Positions 1-8,639 of a stretch of DNA of 64,000 nt are shown here, in pieces. This DNA is from VFJL01 sp037147395 (GTDB taxonomy: Bacteria > Pseudomonadota > Gammaproteobacteria > Burkholderiales > Nitrosomonadaceae), in NCBI GenBank assembly GCA_037147395.1, contig JBAWVG010000002.1, forward strand, positions 1-64,000. Direction: 5' to 3'. Numbering within the stretch: the first letter of the stretch is position 1; the number at the start of each line of letters is the position of its first letter. The notes under the pieces were generated by a model. The model did not search any database. It was given only the letters and a program-made list of their open reading frames with translations, and was not told the DNA's origin. A program made the translations under genes and the position numbers.

Positions 1-562
1 TGGCGCTATCGTAAGCAGCGGTATGTGAGAATGTTTTTTGCGCCAATCGAAAACGGATATCCTGCCCCACCTCACCACGATTTGACTTCATCTCTGTCAG
101 TACCGACTCATAGTCGGCCGGATCAGTCACCACCGTCACATGCTTCCAATTCTTTGCCGCAGCACGAATCATGGTCGGACCGCCGATATCGATATTTTCG
201 ATTGCATCCTCCAGGCTACAATCATCTCTGGCTACGGTCTGGCTGAATGGATACAGGTTCACCACCACTAAATCGATTGTTGGTATCGATGCCTGCTCTA
301 TTGCCGCAACATGCTCCGGCAAGTCTCTCCTGGCCAGGATACCGGCATGAATTTTCGGGTGGAGGGTCTTGACCCTCCCATCGAGCATCTCTGGAAAACC
401 GGTGTAATCGCCGACCTCGGTCACCTCCACACCAGCATCCTGCAGCAGCTTGGCAGTCCCACCAGTGGACAGTATATTCACGCCAAGTTGGCGTAATCCA
501 AGTGCAAGCTCGACAATGCCACTCTTGTCGGAAACACTAATTAGGGCTTGTCTTATGGTCAT
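1..562 (-). CDS. purH: PurH, bifunctional AICAR transformylase/IMP cyclohydrolase (partial, N-terminal 187 codons)
   Basis: Last two steps of de novo IMP synthesis in the cytoplasm. Only the N-terminal part is present; the rest lies beyond the left edge. The translation starts MTIRQALISVSDKSG and shows the methylglyoxal-synthase-like cyclohydrolase domain: STGGTAKLL at about 32-40, FPEMLDGRVKTLHPKIHAG at about 56-74, NLYPF, and GGPTMIRAAAKN, followed by the start of the transformylase domain. The ATG is at 560-562; no strong Shine-Dalgarno sequence precedes it, but the protein start matches the family. It lies about 100 bp downstream of fis on the same strand, the usual betaproteobacterial dusB-fis-purH order. 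Read directly from the sequence on the minus strand. Confidence 0.93.
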   Translation of the reverse strand, partial: MTIRQALISVSDKSGIVELALGLRQLGVNILSTGGTAKLLQDAGVEVTEVGDYTGFPEMLDGRVKTLHPKIHAGILARRDLPEHVAAIEQASIPTIDLVVVNLYPFSQTVARDDCSLEDAIENIDIGGPTMIRAAAKNWKHVTVVTDPADYESVLTEMKSNRGEVGQDIRFRLAQKTFSHTAAYDSA

Positions 563-664
563 CTATTGGGGTGTGACTGAGGGGTTATGATTCATCTACT
601 GCGCAATCGGATTACTGGGCTACATTTGATCATTCCTTACCTGACCATCCGTATCCTTGACTCC

Positions 665-901
665 CTACTTAATCTGGTACTCTTTCATCTTACTTCGAAG
701 AGTATTACGGTTGATGCCAAGCAATTCAGCGGTACGGGTCTGATTACCCCCTGCATGTTTTAGCACCATCTCAATCAATGGTTTCTCAACACTACTGATC
801 ACCATCTCATGAAGGGGGCATGGCCTCTCTCCGTCAAGATCTTTAAGATAACTCTCTACCGACTTACGGACACAGCAGGCGATATCATTCTCATTGATCA
901 T
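665..901 (-). CDS. fis: Fis family DNA-binding protein
   Basis: Small nucleoid-associated regulator of 78 residues with a C-terminal helix-turn-helix of the Fis/NtrC type: GGNQTRTAELLGINRNTL at about residues 52-69, then RSKMKEYQIK. It is shorter at the N terminus than the 98-residue enterobacterial Fis, as is usual in betaproteobacteria. Its ATG overlaps the dusB stop by four bases (898-901), so translation is probably coupled, as in the dusB-fis operon of other proteobacteria. Fis binds bent AT-rich DNA and modulates rRNA promoters and recombination in enterics; the exact regulon here is unknown. Confidence 0.93.
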   Translation of the reverse strand: MINENDIACCVRKSVESYLKDLDGERPCPLHEMVISSVEKPLIEMVLKHAGGNQTRTAELLGINRNTLRSKMKEYQIK

Positions 902-1911
902 GCAGCAAGTTCCTCGTTTTCAGTATAAGTCAGCTGACGTCCATAATTAGCGAGCTCGTCGAAGAATTCGCTCGCTGCAGCCATCTGCTGGTCAGTCGTT
1001 TGCAACTGGTTCATGTCATGACGAAATGCGGCCGAACCGACCAGGCCCTTGGTATACCAAGAGATGTGTTTACGCGCAACACGTACCCCTGTGTACTCAC
1101 CATAAAAATGGTAAAGGTCATGCAGATGCTCAATCAGGACGCGGTGGATCTCGCTCACGTCCGGCAGGGGTAAGTGCTGTCCGGTGGCAAGATAATGACT
1201 AATCTCGCGGAATATCCAAGGTCGACCCTGCGCAGCACGACCGATCATGACGGCATCTGCGCCGGTGTATTCGAGCACTTGCTTGACCTTCTCGGGGGTG
1301 GTGATGTCGCCATTGGCGATGACGGGTATCCTCACCGCCGATTTCACCGCTGCGATGGTATCGTACTCGGCATTGCCGGTATATGCACATGCACGGGTAC
1401 GTCCATGAATGGCAATCGCACGGACACCCGCATTCTCCGCAATATGAGCCACACTGAGGGCATTTCTATGTTGCTTGTCCCACCCGGTTCGGATTTTTAG
1501 GGTGACTGGAACGTCCACAGCACTGACCACTGCATCGAGTATTCTCCCAACCAACATCTCATTCTGCAATAAAGCAGAGCCGGCCATCACGTTACAAATT
1601 TTTTTGGCGGGGCAGCCCATATTAATATCAATTATTTGCGCACCCCTCTCTACATTATAGCGAGCCGCTTCTGCCATCATTGAAGGGTCTGCACCCGCAA
1701 TCTGTACCGATATCGGATCAACCTCACCCGTATGATCAGCACGACGGAGGGTCTTTTCAGAGCCCCATAGCAGTGAATTGCTAGAGACCATTTCTGATAC
1801 CGCCATACCCGCGCCCATGCTCTTGCATAATTGCCGGAAAGGGCGATCAGTGACCCCCGCCATGGGGGCTACAATCAGATTATTATTAAGGACATAGGGG
1901 CCGATCTGCAT
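898..1911 (-). CDS. dusB: tRNA-dihydrouridine synthase DusB
   Basis: FMN/NADPH-dependent reduction of uridines in the tRNA D-loop. The 337-residue protein has the TIM-barrel Dus signatures: APMAGVTDRPFRQL at 15-28, DINMGCPAKKICN with the catalytic Cys100, and the FMN-phosphate segment around NGDI and GADAVMIGRAAQGRPW. Length and motifs fit the DusB subfamily. It is the first gene of the dusB-fis pair and overlaps fis by 4 bp. A 180-bp AT-rich leader separates it from ubiH upstream, so it may have its own promoter, but I see only weak -10-like sequences there. Confidence 0.95.
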   Translation of the reverse strand: MQIGPYVLNNNLIVAPMAGVTDRPFRQLCKSMGAGMAVSEMVSSNSLLWGSEKTLRRADHTGEVDPISVQIAGADPSMMAEAARYNVERGAQIIDINMGCPAKKICNVMAGSALLQNEMLVGRILDAVVSAVDVPVTLKIRTGWDKQHRNALSVAHIAENAGVRAIAIHGRTRACAYTGNAEYDTIAAVKSAVRIPVIANGDITTPEKVKQVLEYTGADAVMIGRAAQGRPWIFREISHYLATGQHLPLPDVSEIHRVLIEHLHDLYHFYGEYTGVRVARKHISWYTKGLVGSAAFRHDMNQLQTTDQQMAAASEFFDELANYGRQLTYTENEELAA

Positions 1912-2091
1912 GTTTTTAGTTGATTAAATATAAGGTAAGCGGAATTAAATAAAGCAGAATTGCAGAGTACGTGATTCTAAACTACACAGGGTAGGCATGG
2001 AAAAGAATCGGTATCGGAATGATCTTATTTATCTGATCAGGGGCACTGCTCTTCATGTATCCAGTCGTGTTCATTTTTACTCTGGGACTGC

Positions 2092-3258
2092 CTATCCTCG
2101 AGCACCGAACATCATGCGACGTGCAACGAAACGCTTGATCGGTGGCAGACAATCAAGAGCGCTCAATCCAAGGTTACGCATACCACTCAATATGGGGTCA
2201 TCATTGGAGAAAAGTTTTACCAAAGAATCAGTGAATACTCGTCCCGCTTTACTATCCATCCGTCGCCTATGAGCATATCTCGCGAGCATTGCGGGCGTAC
2301 CGATCTCAGTCTCGGATGTGACGATCTCATCGGCCATTTCCCAGGCATCACGCAGCCCCAGATTGAAGCCCTGCCCCGCGACCGGGTGTAGCGTCTGTGC
2401 TGCATTACCCACCAATGCAATACGCTGTGCTGTGACAGGGTCTGCATACTTAAGCGCAAGTGGGAAGCCAGATCGTTTGCTGGTATCCATAAAATGGCCG
2501 AGACGATCACCAAAATGCTCATGCAACCGCGCAAGAAAGCCTGCATCATCTAGGCTGAGTATCTCCTTCGCCGCTGTGGGGGAGACGGTCCACACCAATG
2601 CAAAGTAATCACCCATTGGCAATAAAGCCACCGGACCATCTGAAGTAAAGCGCTCGTAGGCGATCCCGCTTTGAGGAACTCCGGTCTTGATACGAGCAAC
2701 CACCGCCCATTGATCATACTCTTGAACGTGCTGGGTCACTCCTTCAACTTGCCCGATGAGGCGCCCACCATCAGCTAATACCAGCAGCTTCGAGGTGACC
2801 TGTTTTACCGCTCCCCCATGTTGAAACTCAACCTGCCCCTGTCCTGCACTTGTCTCCAATCGAGTGACCTGTGCGCCCTCTAAATAATCGACATCACAGG
2901 CCTGTATCAATCCATACATCGCTCTAAATACATCATGGTGGTTGACCACATACCCTAGGGCCGGAACACCGACACCATCAGCGGTCAACACGGCACGGCC
3001 GAAACCACCCCGGTTAGACACATGTATGTTCGTGATGGGGGTGATTTCAGGTAAGGTCTGCCACACACCGAGTCGATGAAGGATCAGATGACTACCATGA
3101 GATAGCGCCAATGGGCGCAAATCTTCCGCCTTTTCAGGGAACTCACGCGACTCCAGCAGCAGCACCGACAAACCACTTTCGCGTAGCGCAAGAGACAAGG
3201 CCATCCCTACCGGCCCTCCCCCAATAATAATGAGATCATAATGGTCTCGAACTATCAT
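2092..3258 (-). CDS. ubiH: UbiH/UbiF family FAD-dependent hydroxylase (2-octaprenyl-6-methoxyphenol hydroxylase type)
   Basis: Aromatic-ring hydroxylase of ubiquinone biosynthesis. Of 388 residues from the chosen ATG, the N-terminal Rossmann fold shows IIGGGPVGMAL at about 11-21, and the second FAD motif is GNAAQTLHPVAGQGFNLGL at about 284-302, the form typical of UbiH (QTLHP rather than the Ubi-F/COQ6 variant). I chose ATG 3256-3258, which puts the FAD motif at the family-typical distance and has an AAAGG 8 nt upstream. A TTG at 3277-3279 would add seven residues and abut the upstream stop. Forms a tight minus-strand run with the small membrane protein and pepP, the classic pepP-ubiH neighbourhood. 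Confidence 0.92.
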   Translation of the reverse strand: MIVRDHYDLIIIGGGPVGMALSLALRESGLSVLLLESREFPEKAEDLRPLALSHGSHLILHRLGVWQTLPEITPITNIHVSNRGGFGRAVLTADGVGVPALGYVVNHHDVFRAMYGLIQACDVDYLEGAQVTRLETSAGQGQVEFQHGGAVKQVTSKLLVLADGGRLIGQVEGVTQHVQEYDQWAVVARIKTGVPQSGIAYERFTSDGPVALLPMGDYFALVWTVSPTAAKEILSLDDAGFLARLHEHFGDRLGHFMDTSKRSGFPLALKYADPVTAQRIALVGNAAQTLHPVAGQGFNLGLRDAWEMADEIVTSETEIGTPAMLARYAHRRRMDSKAGRVFTDSLVKLFSNDDPILSGMRNLGLSALDCLPPIKRFVARRMMFGARG

Positions 3259-3279
3259 CCCTGTGGCCTTTGAGTCCAA

Positions 3280-3612
3280 CTAATCTCGTCCCGTCTTGTT
3301 GGTCTTTATTTCTATAATCTCTGCATCCTCTATCACTTGGTACTCGCTCTCTACCGCCGCCGCGGGACCTTCCAATTTCCGCCGTAACCACCATAATCGC
3401 AACCAAAATCCAGCAGCAGCGACGGCGAATAGTCCTAAAAAAACCGCAAAAAAGAACATCCCCAGTACCGCCAGAATGATGATTCCAGGAACCAAGACCA
3501 AATACAACAACCAGCGATTCATGGGGGAGACCTGTATAGAGCGCTCTTCTGAAGTCCCCATACCTGGCCCCCGAGATATCTGTCTGATAATTATTTTACT
3601 GTTCTCGTCCAC
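3280..3612 (-). CDS. Small membrane protein between pepP and ubiH (hypothetical)
   Basis: A 110-residue protein not recognised beyond its context. It has a hydrophilic N-terminal ~30 residues, then two closely spaced hydrophobic segments (roughly 34-54 and 56-72, rich in L/V/I/F/A) ending in the basic stretch RLWWLRRK, then an acidic C-terminal tail. This suggests a two-helix hairpin inner-membrane protein with positive residues at the cytoplasmic side. It starts with GTG 3610-3612, four bases after the pepP stop, and its stop adjoins ubiH, so it is almost certainly co-transcribed with them. Proteins of similar size occur at this place in related genomes; a role in ubiquinone synthesis is only a guess from position. 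Confidence 0.7.
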   Translation of the reverse strand: MDENSKIIIRQISRGPGMGTSEERSIQVSPMNRWLLYLVLVPGIIILAVLGMFFFAVFLGLFAVAAAGFWLRLWWLRRKLEGPAAAVESEYQVIEDAEIIEIKTNKTGRD

Positions 3613-3616
3613 GATG

Positions 3617-4927
3617 TTATTGCTGCATCAATTGTTCAATCTGAGCTACTGTCTTGGGTGCAGCAATGGTCAAGACCTCACATCCCGTATCCGTTACCGA
3701 CACATCATCCTCGATACGCACGCCGATATTCCAGAAGTGTTCAGGCACGTTATCTGCGGGACGGATATAGCAACCGGGTTCAACAGTCAGCACCATCCCC
3801 TTTTGTAGGGGTCTCCAGTGACCATTCATCTTGTATTCACCCGCATCGTGTACATCCAGCCCCAACCAGTGACCGGTCCGGTGCATATAAAACCGCTTAT
3901 AGTCTTCAGACTGGATGACCCCATCCACACTTCCATGACAGAGCCCCAGATCAATAAACCCCTGGACCAGCACCTGCAGTGCTGCCTCATGCGGCGCGTT
4001 CCAAAGAGTACCGGGCCGCACAATGGCGATCGCCTCCCCCTGTGCCGCCAGAACCAGTTGATATATATCCTTCTGCGCCGCGCTGAATTTCCCGTTCACT
4101 GGAAATGTGCGCGTGATGTCAGCGGCATAACCATCCAGCTCACACCCCGCATCAATTAGCAGCAGGTCACCAGACTTAAGCTCTGAATTGTTTTCAATAT
4201 AATGCAGCACACAGGCATTGGCACCCCCCGCAACGATCGGAGTATAGGCGGGCGCCTGCGCACCATGACGTCGAAACTCATGCAGCAGTTCTGCCTCTAC
4301 CTCATATTCATGCAACCCGGCCCGGGTTGTCAGCATCGCACGGCAGTGGGCGCCGGTAGAGATCTCTGCCGCACGGCGCATGACCTGCAGCTCCTCCTCA
4401 CTCTTGAGCAATCGCATCTCATCCAGCAGCAATCGGATGTCATGAATGGCCGCTGGTGCGACGACACCGCTGCGCCCTTGCTCTCGCACCCGGTCGACCC
4501 AGCCGATCAAGCGTGCATCCCAGTCTCTATCCTGCCCCAATGAACAATATACTGCGGGCTGATCTGCCAGAAGCTTGGGCAGCATCTCGTCTAACTGGGT
4601 GATGGAATAAGCCTCGTCGAAACCAAAGGCCTCTCGTGCGGCATCCGGTCCATGACGAAATCCATCCCAGACCTCCCGCTCCTTATCTTTGTCACGACAG
4701 AATAGGATTTGCTTAGATTCGGCTTCTGCTGACCCTGCTACCAACACCAGCAAAGCCCCCGGTTCGCTAAAACCCGTTAAGTAATAAAAATAGCTATCGA
4801 ACCGGTAAGGATGATGTGAATCTCTGCTCCTCACCCGTTCCGGCGAGGCTGGAATAATGGCCACCCCATGGCGCATCATTGATGCCAGATATCGGCGATG
4901 TTCGATAAAGGATTTAATCGGAATCAT
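3617..4927 (-). CDS. pepP: Xaa-Pro aminopeptidase PepP
   Basis: Cytoplasmic M24B metallopeptidase removing an N-terminal residue before proline. From ATG 4925-4927 it has 436 residues: an N-terminal creatinase-like domain (SRDSHHPYRFDSYFYYLTGFSEPGA near 40-64) and a C-terminal pita-bread domain carrying the dinuclear metal ligands (LLIDAGCELDGYAADITRTF, GHWLGLDVHD, TVEPGCYI and GVRIEDDV). A longer GTG start at 4981 would add 18 residues without family support; that stretch contains a direct TCCTGT-AAA-TCCTGT repeat that looks like leader DNA. Lies 71 bp after murU and is followed at 4 bp by the small membrane gene and ubiH. Confidence 0.95.
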   Translation of the reverse strand: MIPIKSFIEHRRYLASMMRHGVAIIPASPERVRSRDSHHPYRFDSYFYYLTGFSEPGALLVLVAGSAEAESKQILFCRDKDKEREVWDGFRHGPDAAREAFGFDEAYSITQLDEMLPKLLADQPAVYCSLGQDRDWDARLIGWVDRVREQGRSGVVAPAAIHDIRLLLDEMRLLKSEEELQVMRRAAEISTGAHCRAMLTTRAGLHEYEVEAELLHEFRRHGAQAPAYTPIVAGGANACVLHYIENNSELKSGDLLLIDAGCELDGYAADITRTFPVNGKFSAAQKDIYQLVLAAQGEAIAIVRPGTLWNAPHEAALQVLVQGFIDLGLCHGSVDGVIQSEDYKRFYMHRTGHWLGLDVHDAGEYKMNGHWRPLQKGMVLTVEPGCYIRPADNVPEHFWNIGVRIEDDVSVTDTGCEVLTIAAPKTVAQIEQLMQQ

Positions 4928-4998
4928 GGAGCGATTTTCACAGGATTTACAGGATAAAGCAAAGTTCCCCGGATGTACCACTGCAAACTTTGCGTGAT

Positions 4999-5757
4999 CT
5001 AAGGGAGCCTCAATGTGGTGACATAGTCATTGAGTAGGTGTAACCGTTCTGGTGTGCCCACATCCATCCACACGCCCGGATAATGCTCCCCGCTCACCTT
5101 ATCTAGGGCCATTGCTCGACGAAGCAATGGCGCAAGCTTCGCAGCCGTACCCGGAACAACTCCCTTAAAGATCTGTGGTTGATATATGCCGATTCCACTG
5201 AAGGTGAACATGTGCTCTCCTGCCAATGTCACCCTATCAGCATCAAGAGCGAAGTCTCCAGCAGCATGATGTGATGGATTATCTACCATCACTAAATGGG
5301 CAAGAATCTCTTCAGGATCTTCCTGCATCCTCCGCAGAACCGGTAGCAACCGAGCAAGATCAAACTCACAATAAATATCAGCATTGACTACTAGAAATGG
5401 GCACCCATTGGGGCCATTCTCTAGTCCATCTCGTAGCAGAGGTAATGCCTGTGCAATACCTCCTGCGGTCTCCAGTGCAGTGGGTTCATGCGAGTAATGA
5501 ATGCTAATCCCATAACGCTCACCATCACCTAATTCAGTCTCGATCATCTCTCCCAGATAGGAGTGATTAATGACAACCTCACGGAATCCTGTACTCGCAA
5601 GACTCCCCAGATGGTATTCGATCAGTCTCTTACCACCCGCTCGAAGTAGGGGCTTAGGCAGTGTGTCGGTCAGTGGACGCATACGCTCGCCACGACCGGC
5701 GGCCAGTATCATCGCCTTGAACGGTACGTCTTTAGAAAGAATAGCCAATGGTCGCAT
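4999..5757 (-). CDS. murU: N-acetylmuramate alpha-1-phosphate uridylyltransferase MurU
   Basis: Nucleotidyltransferase that makes UDP-MurNAc from MurNAc-1-phosphate, bypassing de novo synthesis in peptidoglycan recycling. The motif MILAAGRGERMRPLTDTLP with KPLL begins at residue 16, followed by LIEYHL, the metal-binding VVNADIYCEFD, DNPSHHAAGDF, SGIGIYQP and the C-terminal KVSGEHYPGVWMDVGTPERL, all matching Pseudomonas MurU closely. I kept ATG 5757 (252 residues, overlapping the end of amgK by 26 bp) because AGAAGATAGG precedes it; ATG 5712 would give the shorter family-typical start. Paired with amgK, its known pathway partner, which strengthens the assignment over generic sugar-1-phosphate nucleotidyltransferase. 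Confidence 0.88.
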   Translation of the reverse strand: MRPLAILSKDVPFKAMILAAGRGERMRPLTDTLPKPLLRAGGKRLIEYHLGSLASTGFREVVINHSYLGEMIETELGDGERYGISIHYSHEPTALETAGGIAQALPLLRDGLENGPNGCPFLVVNADIYCEFDLARLLPVLRRMQEDPEEILAHLVMVDNPSHHAAGDFALDADRVTLAGEHMFTFSGIGIYQPQIFKGVVPGTAAKLAPLLRRAMALDKVSGEHYPGVWMDVGTPERLHLLNDYVTTLRLP

Positions 5758-6745
5758 CCGGCCTATCTTCTGCCAGCGTATCCAGTAATAACAGCAAGGG
5801 ACCCAGCTCGCGGTAGCGCTCGCAGGCCTTACGTAAATACTCCATCACCAGCGGCATATTTTTGAGGTAGCCATCTTTGCCATCTCGATGACACAGACGT
5901 GCGAAGATACCCAAGACTTTGATGTGGCGCTGAACACCCATCCACTCGAAATCACGGTAGAAGTCGGCGAAATCAGCGGACACCGGCAGCCCCATTTTTC
6001 TAGCCTTCTCCCAATAGCGAATCAGCCAGTCCAGAACACGCTCCTCATCCCAGCAAATATAGGCATCCTTAAACAACGACACCAGGTCGTAGGTTACAGG
6101 ACCATAGACCGCATCCTGAAAGTCTAAAATGCCTGGGTTGGGCAGTGTATCCATCAGGTTGCGTGAGTGATAGTCCCGGTGCACGAATACCCGAGGCTGG
6201 GATAGGTTATTTTGTAGAATTTGACTAAAGACAGAGGCCAAGTCAACTTTCTGCTCTGGGCTGAGGGTCACCTTCAAATGCGTATCGATATACCAATCTG
6301 GAAACAGACTCAATTCTCTCAACAATAGCGCTTCATCATAATCTGGCAGTACGCCAGAGCCACTCGCCATCTGAATTTTAATGAGAGCATCCACCGCCTC
6401 ACCATACAGATGATTAGCTCTTTCGGGGAACTCCGTCATTGACTGCAAATAGGTGGTGTCACCAAAATCCGTGAGCAGCAGAAATCCTTTTTCCAAGTCT
6501 TGTGCTAGTACTTCTGGGACATGCACCCCGGACCTAGCAAAGATTTTAGCGATATTTAAAAAGTTGGCGCAATCCTCGTGCTGATTCGGCGCATCCATGA
6601 TGATCAGCGTATCGTCACTAAAAGTTGCTCGGAAATAGCGGCGGGAACTCGCATCGGCAGAGGCTGCAGATAGGGTGAAAGACTTACCAGAAGACTGAGT
6701 TTTGACCCAGCTTTCCAGAAGTTGTAGGCGTTGTAAATTTTCCAT
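5732..6745 (-). CDS. amgK: N-acetylmuramate/N-acetylglucosamine kinase AmgK
   Basis: Aminoglycoside-phosphotransferase-fold kinase that phosphorylates MurNAc (and GlcNAc) at the anomeric carbon, feeding MurU. In 337 residues it shows ASSRRYFR near 32-39 (nucleotide-binding N-lobe), the catalytic loop FVHRDYHSRNLM and the metal-binding ILDFQDAVYGPVTYDLVSL. Start taken at ATG 6743-6745; TTG and GTG codons just upstream would add two residues. The downstream murU reading frame overlaps the end of this gene, so the two are probably translationally coupled. First gene of the minus-strand operon, divergent from ubiK. Confidence 0.9.
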   Translation of the reverse strand: MENLQRLQLLESWVKTQSSGKSFTLSAASADASSRRYFRATFSDDTLIIMDAPNQHEDCANFLNIAKIFARSGVHVPEVLAQDLEKGFLLLTDFGDTTYLQSMTEFPERANHLYGEAVDALIKIQMASGSGVLPDYDEALLLRELSLFPDWYIDTHLKVTLSPEQKVDLASVFSQILQNNLSQPRVFVHRDYHSRNLMDTLPNPGILDFQDAVYGPVTYDLVSLFKDAYICWDEERVLDWLIRYWEKARKMGLPVSADFADFYRDFEWMGVQRHIKVLGIFARLCHRDGKDGYLKNMPLVMEYLRKACERYRELGPLLLLLDTLAEDRPDATIGYSF

Positions 6746-6837
6746 CACCAATCCGCGATTGCCTAATTACCCGAAGTATGAGATTTTATCATGCAAGCAT
6801 CACACGTCACCCGACCGGTTGACGGACCATCAATGAA

Positions 6838-6846
6838 GGAGAGAGT
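6838..6846 (+). promoter_or_regulatory. Ribosome binding site deciding the ubiK start
   Basis: A GGAGAGAG-type Shine-Dalgarno run (part of GAAGGAGAGAG) lies directly before ATG 6848. It supports this start rather than the in-frame ATG at 6791, which has no comparable site and would add 19 residues unlike the family. Confidence 0.7.
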
Positions 6847-6847
6847 C

Positions 6848-7102
6848 ATGCTGAATCAAAAAATATTAGATGAAATAAGCAGCAAGATCAATGATTTAAT
6901 GGCACAAAGCCCGGTAAAGGATGTCGAAAAGAATCTGCGAGTGATGCTGGCTGGGGTCTTCTCCCGTCTAGATTTGGTGGGGCGCGAGGAGTTCGACATA
7001 CAGCAAGAGGTGCTAAAACGTACACGCGAGCAACTGACCGCATTAGAAGAACGGTTGGCAGGACTGGAGGCTGCTGGAGAGAAGAAGAAAAGTAAGTCAT
7101 AA
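6848..7102 (+). CDS. ubiK: Ubiquinone biosynthesis accessory factor UbiK (YqiC/BMFP family)
   Basis: An 84-residue protein starting MLNQKILDEISSKINDLM, with the conserved DVEKNLRVMLAGVFSRLDLV and REEFDIQQEVLKRTREQL, then a C-terminal coiled coil (LTALEERLAGLEAA) and a lysine-rich tail. These are the hallmarks of the BMFP/YqiC family, shown in E. coli to assist assembly of the aerobic Ubi complex and to bind UbiJ. The start is set by the strong Shine-Dalgarno sequence. It is divergent from amgK and lies about 80 bp before the TPR protein. ubiH and ubiX are also in this window, but not adjacent. Confidence 0.9.
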   Translation: MLNQKILDEISSKINDLMAQSPVKDVEKNLRVMLAGVFSRLDLVGREEFDIQQEVLKRTREQLTALEERLAGLEAAGEKKKSKS

Positions 7103-7180
7103 GCTGGTTGCAGATACTCAGTCGTAAAAAGAGCTCACAGAGTGGCCCTAAGCAATGGGCATACTGCTAAAAAGGAAATC

Positions 7181-8584
7181 ATGTTCTCAAAATACCTAGC
7201 CCATGCTGCAGGACTCGTGTGTCTCCTAGCCTCATCATTTGCTGCGGCCATCGCCCCTGAACAAATTCTACTGCAAGTCTCGCCTTCTATCGTGGTGGTT
7301 GATATTTCTGATATCTATGGCAAATCCATTGAGAAGCGTAGCGGCGTCGTAATCGATATAGGTCAGGTGGTTACCAGTTGCCATGCAATTCAGAAGGATA
7401 GGAACTTGCAAGTTTGGCACGAAGGCAGTTCTTTCAAGGCTAAGCTGCAACACTCGGACACTGTCCGTAACTTGTGCCAACTAAATGTCCCAAGGCTAAG
7501 GGCTCCTCCAACAATCTTAGGGGCAACCCAAAAACTTAGGGTGGGTCAACACGTTTATGCGGTTGGCACTTCGAAGGATCAAGATCTGGACTTGAGTGAG
7601 GGGATCATCTCTGGTCTGCGTCCGCATGGAAGTGCGCAATATATTAATACCTCCGCCATTATTTCTCCCAGTTCAAGAGGCGGGGGCCTGTTTGATGATC
7701 AGGGAAAGCTAGTAGGCATTTCTACATCTGACACTATCGAAGGAAAAAACTTTAACTTCGCACTCCCAATCGAATGGACCCGTGAACTCCCCATAACAGC
7801 AAAAATAGCGCAATCGGGAGCCAAGAAAGAGAGTGGTCTGGACCGACTAAACCTCTCTATTGCACTTGAGAAGAAAAAAAATTGGCAGAGCCTTCTAAAG
7901 CTTTCACAGCAGTGGACTAAGAGTGAGCCTGGGGATACGGTTGCTTGGTTCAGTCTGGGCCTAGCTCAAGCCGGCCTAAAACAGTATGACCGAGCCATTC
8001 AAGCCTACCGTGAGTCGATACGCATCCGACCAGAGTATGCTGACGCCTGGTACAACCTGGGCGTTTCCTACTTCAGTCTTAAACAACACCCTCAGGGGAT
8101 GCACGCTTACCAGGAGGCGCTGCGTATACAGCCCGAGGGTGCGGATGCTTGGCGCGGCCTAGGAGTTGCCTATAGTGGATTAAAGCAACACGACCAGGGC
8201 ACCCATACCTCTCGAGAACCAATACGTACTCAACCTGAGTCTGCTAATGCTTGGTACAACTTAGGCAATTCGTACTACGATCTCCAGCAGTTTGACCAGG
8301 CAGTTCAAGCCTATCGGGAGTCGCTACGGGTTAGACCTGAAGATGCTAATACTTGGTATAACCTAGGCGCTGCCTATGATGAACTCAAGCAACAGGATGA
8401 GGCAATTCGAGCTTATCAGGAGGCCTTACGCATCCAACCGAGATACGCCATGGCCTGGTATGACTTAGGGAAGGTCTACTATTTTCAGGGTGAACAGGGG
8501 AAGGTACGAGAGATTTATCATACCTTACGGAAAATTGACCCAGCACTCGCGGTCAAGTATTTCAATGCTTTGATTCTGCCTTAA
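7181..8584 (+). CDS. Secreted trypsin-fold protein with six TPRs; probable pseudoprotease
   Basis: A 467-residue protein with a signal peptide (basic start, hydrophobic core 8-24, AAAIA cleavage region), a trypsin/HtrA-like domain (about 27-200), a linker, and six 34-residue TPRs (about 250-453, each with (A/T)W-nLG-Y-...-QP). In the protease domain His68 is present in VVTSCHAIQ, but the position of the catalytic Asp in the family RDLC motif is Asn97 (RNLC), and the GNSGG-type Ser position is Arg166 (PSSRGGGLFD). I therefore infer a catalytically dead, binding-type protein, acting in the periplasm. Start ATG 7181 has AAGGAAA upstream; a GTG at 7142 is less likely. Function unknown. Faces fapA convergently. 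Confidence 0.8.
   Translation: MFSKYLAHAAGLVCLLASSFAAAIAPEQILLQVSPSIVVVDISDIYGKSIEKRSGVVIDIGQVVTSCHAIQKDRNLQVWHEGSSFKAKLQHSDTVRNLCQLNVPRLRAPPTILGATQKLRVGQHVYAVGTSKDQDLDLSEGIISGLRPHGSAQYINTSAIISPSSRGGGLFDDQGKLVGISTSDTIEGKNFNFALPIEWTRELPITAKIAQSGAKKESGLDRLNLSIALEKKKNWQSLLKLSQQWTKSEPGDTVAWFSLGLAQAGLKQYDRAIQAYRESIRIRPEYADAWYNLGVSYFSLKQHPQGMHAYQEALRIQPEGADAWRGLGVAYSGLKQHDQGTHTSREPIRTQPESANAWYNLGNSYYDLQQFDQAVQAYRESLRVRPEDANTWYNLGAAYDELKQQDEAIRAYQEALRIQPRYAMAWYDLGKVYYFQGEQGKVREIYHTLRKIDPALAVKYFNALILP
7928..8539 (+). repeat. Six tandem 102-bp units encoding TPR repeats
   Basis: Six successive 34-codon units begin at P-G-D, P-E-Y, P-E-G, P-E-S, P-E-D and P-R-Y. The spacing is exactly 102 bp (for example the proline codons at 7928 and 8030). 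The units are clearly related as protein but diverged at DNA level, and the third (after PEG, with THTSREPIRTQ) departs most from the TPR consensus. Confidence 0.85.
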
Positions 8585-8639
8585 TGAGCCTGGTTCAAAT
8601 AGAACCGATACCCGTCATTACACCTACATGAACGCCCTC

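Noticed and set aside
1978..2078. Thirty-codon ORF in the dusB leader on the minus strand
   Set aside because: No good ribosome binding site, no recognisable sequence, and chance ORFs of this size are frequent.
8592..8606. Terminator between the TPR protein and fapA (GGTTC-AAATA-GAACC)
   Set aside because: Five-bp stem without a T-run; too weak to call.
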